DNA of 7,976 bases, taken from positions 1-7,976 of the forward strand of contig CAYIZZ010000106.1 of NCBI GenBank assembly GCA_964367945.1. Reading direction: 5' to 3'. Source of the stretch: JAAYCI01 sp964367945 (lineage in GTDB: Bacteria; Bacillota; Clostridia; Oscillospirales; Ruminococcaceae). A program made the translations under genes and the position numbers. Numbering within the stretch: position 1 is the stretch's first letter; each line of letters starts with the position of its first letter. Below the pieces are notes generated by a model. The model did not search any database and was not told the DNA's origin. It worked only from the letters and a program-made list of their open reading frames with translations. Below are positions 1 through 5,561 of this stretch, one piece after another.

Positions 1-125
1 CCATCAATTCTTCCCGAACATGCAGCTTTAGCCAGTTTTTGGCCTAAAGTACGTGTCACGTCCAGCACAGTTGTACCCGCAGGCACTTGTTTTATACTGC
101 CGTCTTTTAATGTAACATTTATCAT
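1..125 (-). CDS. thrS: Threonyl-tRNA synthetase, N-terminal fragment (partial, runs off left edge)
   Basis: This encodes the first 41 residues of threonyl-tRNA synthetase, the cytoplasmic enzyme that joins threonine to tRNA-Thr. The visible part is the start of the N-terminal TGS domain: it opens MINVTLKDGSIKQVPAGTTV, followed by a segment containing LDV and ending ACSGRID, which matches the usual beta-strand and helix pattern of ThrS N-termini. The catalytic, editing and anticodon-binding domains lie beyond the left edge and cannot be judged. The start ATG at 123-125 is supported by a GGAGG at 131-135, five bases upstream. The T-box leader directly upstream, with a threonine specifier, independently supports the identification. 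TGS domains also occur in other proteins, such as RelA/SpoT, but the start of the domain at residue 1 and the leader argue for ThrS. Confidence 0.93.
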   Translation of the reverse strand, partial: MINVTLKDGSIKQVPAGTTVLDVTRTLGQKLAKAACSGRID

Positions 126-179
126 TTCGTCCTCCATTATTAGTCTTTAATTTTATTATTTAATATATACAAATTAAAA

Positions 180-204
180 CACCCCGACCATAAAGGCCGG
201 GGTG
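180..204 (-). terminator. Intrinsic terminator of the thrS T-box leader
   Basis: On the minus strand CACCCCGGCC and GGTCGGGGTG form a 10-bp stem with one G-U pair around a TTTAT loop, followed by TTTTAATTT. The 5' arm of the stem is complementary to the CCGGGTG start of the T-box, so the hairpin and the antiterminator should be mutually exclusive, as expected for this riboswitch class. Confidence 0.93.
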
Positions 205-413
205 AGAAATCCCACGGTTCCACCCGGTTTGTACATCGCATGTGCTGATATACCACTATTTACGCTGTAACGGGCATGCCCGGCAAAGGTTCGCCTTTGC
301 GATAAAGCGGTGGTAAACCGGCATAGGGCCTAGTGTGCTCACAGCACTGCACACCTCTCTTTAAAGCCCATAATTTGCAAGCTCTTGTCCGCTTTTTTAT
401 CTTGTCATATTTC
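180..413 (-). promoter_or_regulatory. T-box riboswitch (threonine) of thrS
   Basis: This is an untranslated leader that senses uncharged tRNA-Thr and controls transcription into thrS. Three T-box landmarks are visible on the minus strand. The base of Stem I pairs bases 389-401 with 301-310 (GATAAA..GCGG against CCGCTTTATC). On its 3' side, just above this helix, is an ACC codon at 312-314 followed by a purine, which fits a threonine specifier. The Stem I tip is a GTGTGC/GCACAC hairpin carrying GCTGTGA, which fits the GNUGNRA distal-loop pattern. The T-box itself, GGGTGGAACCGTGG, lies at 212-225, with the TGGA that would pair with the tRNA acceptor end at 219-222. A terminator follows. The expected behaviour, readthrough when tRNA-Thr is uncharged, is family knowledge. 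The 5' end at about 413 is inferred from the promoter. Confidence 0.95.
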
Positions 414-419
414 GGTTTA

Positions 420-448
420 AATATACCATTATGCGCCATAATTGTCAA
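420..448 (-). promoter_or_regulatory. Sigma-A type promoter of the thrS leader with a palindromic spacer
   Basis: On the minus strand a perfect -35 box TTGACA (443-448) and a -10 box TATATT (420-425) are separated by exactly 17 bases. Transcription should start near 413, just ahead of the T-box Stem I. The spacer contains a perfect 6-bp inverted repeat, ATTATG-CGC-CATAAT as read on the plus strand (428-442). Confidence 0.88.
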
Positions 449-599
449 TAGAATATTAATGTGATTAATTTATTAAGATACAGTATACAAACTGCACAAA
501 CATATGGTATAGTAGGTGTATCTTGTTCGGCACAGATTTTTCACAATTTATTCTTATTTAAACACACTCACAGACTTCCAACCATGCAAAATAACGGCC

Positions 600-650
600 A
601 TTCAGCACACACGTTTGCAATTTTTTCTCATTTATTTTGCTGAGTTTTTT
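600..650 (+). terminator. Possible weak terminator or leader hairpin upstream of the FapA-like gene
   Basis: ATTCAGCA (600-607) can pair with TGCTGAGT (638-645), giving 8 pairs including one G-U, and is followed directly by five T residues. The loop is about 30 bases and T-rich, which is long for an intrinsic terminator. The rest of the 461-697 gap shows no convincing gene and no clear plus-strand promoter. It could be an attenuation element, or a chance pairing in AT-rich DNA. Confidence 0.25.
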
Positions 651-661
651 GGATGTGATTC

Positions 662-681
662 GGATGCTATTTTCTGCATCC
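662..681 (+). repeat. Inverted repeat just ahead of the FapA-like gene's ribosome binding site
   Basis: GGATGC (662-667) and GCATCC (676-681) form a perfect 6-bp stem with an 8-base loop, ending five bases before the AGGAGG at 686-691. A second GGATG copy at 651-655 could compete for the same 3' arm. It could influence translation or mRNA stability; no function is shown. Confidence 0.45.
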
Positions 682-697
682 TGTAAGGAGGAAACTA

Positions 698-2089
698 ATG
701 GGCGATATGTCTATATTTTCACATGGTGCTAAAGTTGTGTTGAGCCCCGACAAAATGCGCGCTTGGATCTCCCTGACACCGCCACAACATGGTACTGCCT
801 ACACATCACAGGCAATCGCCGAATGGCTGCCTACACAGGGTGTTGTTTATGGTGCCGATGATAGCATGATAAAAGCAGCTGTATCGAGTGAAAAATATGA
901 TACTTTGCTTGAAGTTGCCCGTGGCAAAGAGCCCATAGATGCAAAAGGTGCAGACTATACTTTAAAGGTCAATACTGTTCCTTTCAGCGGCTTAAAGTCC
1001 ACCGGAGAAGGCGCACTTATCTATGATGATTTATATTTTTTAACCGAGGTAAACGAGGGTGATATTTTGGCCGAGATTTTCCCCGGCATACCGGCACAAG
1101 ATGGCACTGCTGTCACCGGTGAAAGCATTCATCCCAGACACACAGAGTCCACCGACAAAGTCCTGCAAGGTAGTGGGTTTGTGCTTTCTTCCGACGGCAA
1201 ATATCATATTGCACCCTGCCTTTCTCACGCAAGCTTTGTAAATGATCAGCTGATTCTTACACCACTCAAAAAAATAGACGGCCTTACGCCTGAAGACGGC
1301 GAGCTTTCTTTTAAAGGTAACGTGCTGGTAGACGGCGATATAGCCCCTCATTCCAAGCTGTCGGCCACCGGTAGCATTTATGTTACAGGCCGTGCACTTT
1401 CTGCCAACATCAAATCCGGCAACAATTTGCTTTTGTGTAAAGGAATGCAGGATGGTGGCATTTTTGGTTCCATCGAAGCAAAGGGGCATGTGTGGGGCCT
1501 TCGGTTTGAGTCTTGCCACATCAAGGCAGAGGGTAACATTCATGCAAACTATCTAATAGGATGTGAGGCACGCTGCAATGGTATGGCCAGCATCCTAGGT
1601 GGCAGGGCACTTATCGACAGCACTAATCTATACGCCAAAAACGGTGTCATCACCGGCACTATAGGCGGTGTTGGAAATTCTGCTGTGTCGTCCGGTTTAG
1701 AGCGTGAATTTTTCCAGCGTTACGATAACATCGTAAAGAAAATAGATCGTTTGAATATTGATATTCAGTCTTCTCAGCAAAACCTTACCACGCACGAGCG
1801 CATCCATAAAAGTAAAGCTGACAAAGGCAAAAACGATCCATCATATAAAGATATGCTATCTAAACGCAACCAATCTTTGAGCGTTTTGAATATTTTAACT
1901 GCCGAGCGCACTCGTATGAAGCGTATACTGGGCCAAGCTTCATCTGTGTCCATCATTGTACGTACTGCGGCTGCACCCGGCACTACAATCACCATAGATA
2001 CCCACACCATGGAAATTGTCAGCACCATGAAAAAAACTCGGTTCCGCTGTAAAGACGAGCTCATTTCCGCAACAGCCATCGCAAACTAA
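698..2089 (+). CDS. FapA-like DUF342 protein (polymer-like beta-helix plus coiled coil)
   Basis: This 463-residue protein belongs to the DUF342/FapA family, often annotated as flagellar assembly protein A; its biochemical role is not well defined. The N-terminal domain (about 1-200) contains the region LTEVNEGDILAEIFPGIPA (115-133) followed by DGTAVTGESI, matching the family's GxxLA..PGxPGxxGxxVxGxxI pattern. Residues about 201-327 form a series of short repeats rich in G and alternating hydrophobics (GNVLVDGDI, GSIYVTG, GNIHANYLIGCEARC, GGRALI), typical of the family's right-handed beta-helix. Residues about 335-412 are charged and helical, probably a coiled coil, followed by a short beta-rich tail. 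There is no signal peptide or membrane segment. The ATG at 698 is chosen because AGGAGG at 686-691 is six bases upstream; the ATG at codon 4 is too far away. No flagellar genes are near, so a flagellar role cannot be inferred. Confidence 0.85.
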   Translation: MGDMSIFSHGAKVVLSPDKMRAWISLTPPQHGTAYTSQAIAEWLPTQGVVYGADDSMIKAAVSSEKYDTLLEVARGKEPIDAKGADYTLKVNTVPFSGLKSTGEGALIYDDLYFLTEVNEGDILAEIFPGIPAQDGTAVTGESIHPRHTESTDKVLQGSGFVLSSDGKYHIAPCLSHASFVNDQLILTPLKKIDGLTPEDGELSFKGNVLVDGDIAPHSKLSATGSIYVTGRALSANIKSGNNLLLCKGMQDGGIFGSIEAKGHVWGLRFESCHIKAEGNIHANYLIGCEARCNGMASILGGRALIDSTNLYAKNGVITGTIGGVGNSAVSSGLEREFFQRYDNIVKKIDRLNIDIQSSQQNLTTHERIHKSKADKGKNDPSYKDMLSKRNQSLSVLNILTAERTRMKRILGQASSVSIIVRTAAAPGTTITIDTHTMEIVSTMKKTRFRCKDELISATAIAN

Positions 2090-2120
2090 TGAGTTTTTCA
2101 TCAAAACCACTTCATACACA

Positions 2121-2155
2121 CTGTATTTCATTATGTATTACACATAAATTTACAG
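2121..2155 (+). other. AT-rich imperfect hairpin after the FapA-like gene
   Basis: CTGTA (2121-2125) pairs with TACAG (2151-2155) and, inside, TTATGT (2131-2136) pairs with ACATAA (2142-2147). No U-tract follows, so it is a poor intrinsic terminator. It may mark the 3' end of the upstream transcript, but it could be chance in AT-rich DNA. Confidence 0.25.
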
Positions 2156-2218
2156 TTGATTCATATTTTGATTCCATTTTGTTAACATTAGTTTTTTCTT
2201 TCCTCTTTCACCATCTAT

Positions 2219-2235
2219 TATAATTTGTTATACTA
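2219..2235 (+). promoter_or_regulatory. Candidate -10 boxes of the PRPP synthetase gene
   Basis: The 193-base gap between the FapA-like gene and the PRPP synthetase gene is very AT-rich. It holds a consensus TATAAT at 2219-2224 and a TATACT at 2230-2235. Neither has a good -35 box at 16-18 bases (TTCTTT at 2196-2201 and TTTCAC at 2206-2211 are the nearest). The gap suggests that transcription of the downstream gene starts here, but the exact promoter is uncertain. Confidence 0.35.
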
Positions 2236-2271
2236 ATATTATTACTTCATATTATTTCCATTGTATTATTT

Positions 2272-2277
2272 AGGAGG
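2272..2277 (+). promoter_or_regulatory. Ribosome binding site that fixes a GTG start
   Basis: AGGAGG ends five bases before the GTG at 2283-2285. The next in-frame ATG is codon 24, about 80 bases from this site, so the GTG is the best start. Confidence 0.85.
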
Positions 2278-2282
2278 ATCCC

Positions 2283-3467
2283 GTGGTAATAGAATTAAAC
2301 AGTTCATCCGATGCAGTGTATAACTCTGTTCGCCCCTTAGCCCTTTTGCCCATGAAAGGTTGCGAAAAAATAGGCAAGGCAGTAGATGATTATTTGCTTG
2401 AATGGAGCAGTCATCCCGAAAGCAGTCAGCTACTTACATTTCCCGGATACAACAAAAGCTCTTTTCTTATCAAAGCCGATTGTCCTCGGTTTGGCACAGG
2501 TGAAAGTAAAGGTATTATTCAAGAAAGTGTGCGCGGATATGATATGTACATCATATGCGATGTAACAAATTATCATGTTACGTATTCTATGTATAACAAA
2601 GAATGCCCCATGAGTCCTGATGATCACTTTGCTGATTTGAAACGGCTTATCGGTGCGGCAGGTTGCAAGCCTCACCGCCTTCATGTCATCATGCCATTCT
2701 TGTACGAAGGACGTCAGCATCGTCGCACAGCCCGCGAAAGTCTTGACTGCGCTGTGGCTTTGCAGGAGCTTTACCATCTTGGTGTAGACAGCATAATCAC
2801 ATTTGATGCGCATGATCCTCGTGTACAAAATGCTGTTCCCACAAATAATTTTGACAGTGTTCAATCAGCCTATCAAATTTTGAAATCTATTTTGCGCTTT
2901 GCACCTGACATGGTCATAGATAAAAATCACACCATGGTTATTTCTCCTGATGAGGGTGCTGCTGCACGAAACATTTACTACGCCTCAATGATGGGCCTTG
3001 ACATGGGCCTGTTTTATAAGCGTCGTGATTATTCTAAAGTTGTGGGCGGTCGCAATCCTATTGTTGCTCATGAATATCTGGGCGATCATGTGGAGGGCAA
3101 AGACGTTATTATTGCCGATGATATCCTTGCTACCGGTGAGTCTTTGCTGGACATTGCCAAGGAACTGAAACGTCGCAAGGCACGCAGAGTATTTTTAGCC
3201 ACTACATTCGCTCTTTTCACTTGTGGTACCGGCGTGTACGAGCAAGCTTATCGTGACGGACTTTTCGATCAGCTTTTTGCCACAAACCTTACTCATCTTG
3301 ATGATAACCTTAAAGCCGCACCTTGGTTTACTGAGGTTAACATGTCTAAATATATTGCTTTACTTATCGCTACCATCAACCACGACAATTCTTTGTCTGA
3401 TCTTTTAGATCCAAACGATCGCATGCAAGAATTGCTTAGCAAGCACAGAACAGGCTTGCAACTGTAG
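2283..3467 (+). CDS. prs: Divergent ribose-phosphate pyrophosphokinase (PRPP synthetase)
   Basis: The predicted enzyme transfers pyrophosphate from ATP to ribose 5-phosphate to make PRPP, the precursor of nucleotides, histidine and tryptophan, in the cytoplasm. Family features appear in the expected order: QESVRGYDMYII (80-91), the RQHRR segment (144-148) of the ATP site, DAHDP (175-179) with the conserved His177, SPDEG (221-225), the catalytic KRRDY loop (246-250), and the PRPP-binding loop ADDILATGES (278-287). At 394 residues it is longer than the roughly 310-320 of standard Prs; the extra length lies in the N-terminal region before residue 80 and in a C-terminal tail. The PRPP loop differs from the usual DDIIDTGGT, with Ala283 replacing the second-half Asp and ES replacing GT. 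It may therefore be a second, specialised paralogue rather than the main housekeeping enzyme. A terminator follows at 3481. Confidence 0.87.
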   Translation: MVIELNSSSDAVYNSVRPLALLPMKGCEKIGKAVDDYLLEWSSHPESSQLLTFPGYNKSSFLIKADCPRFGTGESKGIIQESVRGYDMYIICDVTNYHVTYSMYNKECPMSPDDHFADLKRLIGAAGCKPHRLHVIMPFLYEGRQHRRTARESLDCAVALQELYHLGVDSIITFDAHDPRVQNAVPTNNFDSVQSAYQILKSILRFAPDMVIDKNHTMVISPDEGAAARNIYYASMMGLDMGLFYKRRDYSKVVGGRNPIVAHEYLGDHVEGKDVIIADDILATGESLLDIAKELKRRKARRVFLATTFALFTCGTGVYEQAYRDGLFDQLFATNLTHLDDNLKAAPWFTEVNMSKYIALLIATINHDNSLSDLLDPNDRMQELLSKHRTGLQL

Positions 3468-3480
3468 ATGTAGCAATATA

Positions 3481-3510
3481 TCCGAGGGTTGTTACAGTCC
3501 TCGGATTTTT
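3481..3510 (+). terminator. Intrinsic terminator after the PRPP synthetase gene
   Basis: TCCGAGG (3481-3487) and CCTCGGA (3499-3505) form a perfect 7-bp stem with an 11-base loop, followed directly by TTTTT. It starts 13 bases after the stop codon and should separate this gene's transcript from the glucosidase gene. Confidence 0.9.
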
Positions 3511-3520
3511 CATATTATTA

Positions 3521-3538
3521 GATAGTATCGATGCTATC
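3521..3538 (+). promoter_or_regulatory. 18-bp palindrome before the alpha-glucosidase gene (candidate operator)
   Basis: GATAGTATCGATGCTATC is a near-perfect palindrome centred on CG, with one mismatched pair of positions (T3526 against G3533). It sits between the upstream terminator and the AGGAGG at 3550-3555. Size and central CG resemble operators of LacI-type sugar regulators, but it does not fit the CcpA cre consensus at its outer positions. No regulator gene and no clear promoter are visible beside it, so operator function is inference. Confidence 0.4.
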
Positions 3539-3562
3539 AAATTATTTTTAGGAGGCACTTTT

Positions 3563-5467
3563 ATGATCACCATGCAAAGTACCCTTCGTGAAGTGTATCG
3601 CAACCCTGTAGGAAAAGATATCTTACTTTTATTAATGCGCAGTGCAAATAAAAACCCCAAAATGCTTCGCAATCCTTTGATAGCCAACCTAAAGCTTTCG
3701 GCTATTGACCGCATTATTGGAAAAAAAGTACCCGGTCTTGCTGCCGGTATTGTTCGCATTTTGCAAAATCATCCACAACATGCGCCTGAATTTCCATCTA
3801 GTATCAACCCTAAATGGTGGAAAGAGGCTGTAGTATATCAAATTTATCCACGCAGTTTCATGGATAGCAACGATGACGGCATAGGTGATTTAGCCGGTAT
3901 CAAAAGCCGCATTCCTTACCTTAAGGACTTGGGTGTGGATGTTGTGTGGCTTTCGCCCATCTACGATAGCCCTTGCGATGATAACGGCTACGACGTGCGC
4001 AACTATAAGAAAATCCTGCAAGAGTTTGGCAGCATGGCTTCATTTAAGTTTTTGGTCAAAGCTTTGCATGAAGCCGGCATAAAGCTGATGATGGATCTTG
4101 TGGTAAATCACACATCCGATGAGCATGAATGGTTCCAAAAAGCCCTGGCTGATCCCACATGTCCTGAAAAAGATTACTATATTTGGGCAAACGGACAAAA
4201 TGGAAGCCCACCAAACAACTGGCAAAGCTTCTTTTCCGGGTCTGCATGGAATCAATATTCACAAACAGAAGAATGGGCCCTTCATCTTTTCAGCAAAAAG
4301 CAAATGGACCTTAACTGGAGCAATCCGGCGCTACGACATGAGATATACGACACCATCCGTTGGTGGCTTGATAACGGTGTGGACGGCTTCCGCCTAGACG
4401 TCATCAACTTCATCTCTAAAGACAGCCTGCAAGATGGCAATCCTGTCATCGGCGATGCTTTTGGCTATTGTGGCATTGAGCATTACTTCTATGGTCCTGA
4501 TTTGCATAATCACCTACAAGAAATGAACAGGGAAGCTTTTTCTATTAAGGAAGACGTGTTCACAGTGGGCGAGACTCCCTGTCTTGGCCTTAATATGAGC
4601 CGTATGTTGAGTGCCGAAGAACGCGCCGAGCTCAGCATGGTGTTTAACTTTGATCATATTGACAATCCCGGCCAAAGTCGCATGTTCCCTTATGACTATG
4701 ATTTGCGCCATTTGAAACCATATTTCCTAAACTGGCAACAAAACTATGGCAACAACTGCTGGCAGGCGCTATTTTTTGAAAACCACGACAATCCACGTAT
4801 GATAAGTAAAATTCAAAGCGATGTGGCCTGGCGTATGGTTTTGGCAAAATTACTTGCCGTTTTGCAGCTTACCTTGCGTGGCACACCCTTTATATATCAG
4901 GGACAAGAGCTTGGTATGACCAATACACAGTTTTCATCCGTAAATGATTTACGGGATGTGGAAGCAAAAAACCGATTCGAAAAGCTTAAAGCACTTTATT
5001 CCGAGGCCGATTCTGCCGGTGAGCAAATTGCTCTGGAGACTGTCCTCTGGGGCACTCGTGATCATAGCCGTACACCCATGCAGTGGACCAGTGACCGTCA
5101 TGCCGGATTCACAAAGGGCGAGCCTTGGATGCCACCAAATCCAAACTATCCTACCATAAACGCTGAAAACGAAATGGCGAATCCAAACTCTGTATACCAC
5201 TTTTTCAAGAAGCTTATTGCACTGCGCAAGGAGCATGCCGCCTTGATATATGGCGATTTTTCTCCGGTTTTTGCCGATCAGAAAAACACATTTTGTTATT
5301 TCAGAACACTTGGCAACGATAAACTTTATATTGAAATCAACCTAAGTGAAGAAGCACAAAAACGTCCGGGTCCTTTAAGCGCCCATCACCATCTCATTGC
5401 CAGTAACTATGGCAGAGTTTCTTCAAACCTACGTGCTTATGAGGCCAATGTATATTCTATTTTCTAA
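3563..5467 (+). CDS. GH13 alpha-glucosidase / oligo-1,6-glucosidase with N-terminal extension
   Basis: This 634-residue intracellular glycosidase should release glucose from the non-reducing end of short alpha-glucosides. Residues about 84-550 form the GH13 (beta/alpha)8 barrel, beginning WWKEAVVYQIYPRSF, with a probable calcium loop DSNDDGIGD (101-109). Region I is DLVVNH (178-183). The nucleophile is Asp279 in GFRLDV, the acid/base is Glu337 in VGET, and the third carboxylate is Asp409 in ENHDN. Val280 directly after the nucleophile is the residue associated with alpha-1,6 activity in the oligo-1,6-glucosidase subfamily, so isomalto-oligosaccharides are likely substrates. A beta-rich C-terminal domain ends the protein. 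No signal peptide is present. The first 80 residues or so are an extra, mostly helical region absent from typical 550-560 residue relatives. The ATG at 3563 follows AGGAGG by seven bases. Trehalose-6-phosphate hydrolase or dextran glucosidase are less likely alternatives. Confidence 0.9.
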   Translation: MITMQSTLREVYRNPVGKDILLLLMRSANKNPKMLRNPLIANLKLSAIDRIIGKKVPGLAAGIVRILQNHPQHAPEFPSSINPKWWKEAVVYQIYPRSFMDSNDDGIGDLAGIKSRIPYLKDLGVDVVWLSPIYDSPCDDNGYDVRNYKKILQEFGSMASFKFLVKALHEAGIKLMMDLVVNHTSDEHEWFQKALADPTCPEKDYYIWANGQNGSPPNNWQSFFSGSAWNQYSQTEEWALHLFSKKQMDLNWSNPALRHEIYDTIRWWLDNGVDGFRLDVINFISKDSLQDGNPVIGDAFGYCGIEHYFYGPDLHNHLQEMNREAFSIKEDVFTVGETPCLGLNMSRMLSAEERAELSMVFNFDHIDNPGQSRMFPYDYDLRHLKPYFLNWQQNYGNNCWQALFFENHDNPRMISKIQSDVAWRMVLAKLLAVLQLTLRGTPFIYQGQELGMTNTQFSSVNDLRDVEAKNRFEKLKALYSEADSAGEQIALETVLWGTRDHSRTPMQWTSDRHAGFTKGEPWMPPNPNYPTINAENEMANPNSVYHFFKKLIALRKEHAALIYGDFSPVFADQKNTFCYFRTLGNDKLYIEINLSEEAQKRPGPLSAHHHLIASNYGRVSSNLRAYEANVYSIF

Positions 5468-5488
5468 GTCGTTTCATCATTAAAACAT

Positions 5489-5527
5489 AAAAAACCGAGT
5501 GGCTGTTTTTAGCACACTCGGTTTTTT
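5489..5527. terminator. Bidirectional intrinsic terminator between converging genes
   Basis: ACCGAGTG (5494-5501) and CACTCGGT (5515-5522) form a perfect 8-bp stem, flanked by AAAAAA on the left and TTTTTT on the right. It can therefore end both the plus-strand glucosidase transcript and the minus-strand argH transcript, whose stop codons lie 5467 and 5562 on either side. Confidence 0.92.
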
Positions 5528-5561
5528 CATGTTTATTCATCGTAAAATCGATATAATAAGT

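Noticed and set aside
260..448. A 62-codon minus-strand reading frame
   Set aside because: It lies inside the thrS promoter and T-box leader RNA, which explains the sequence fully; there is no ribosome binding site.
461..643. A 60-codon plus-strand reading frame starting at GTG
   Set aside because: No ribosome binding site precedes it, composition is that of AT-rich intergenic DNA, and the translation resembles no family I know.
1040..1543. A 167-codon minus-strand frame antisense to the FapA-like gene
   Set aside because: It is opposite clearly conserved DUF342 coding sequence, has no ribosome binding site and no recognisable motif.
2430..2864. A 144-codon minus-strand frame antisense to the PRPP synthetase gene
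   Set aside because: The opposite strand encodes conserved Prs motifs, so this is a shadow frame.
3521..3538. CcpA catabolite repression (cre) site
   Set aside because: The sequence is palindromic with a central CG but lacks the expected TG..CA outer bases of a cre site, so I kept it only as an unassigned palindrome.
5489..5527. Possible small RNA gene between the converging genes
   Set aside because: The 94-base gap is explained by a bidirectional terminator, and no promoter is visible.
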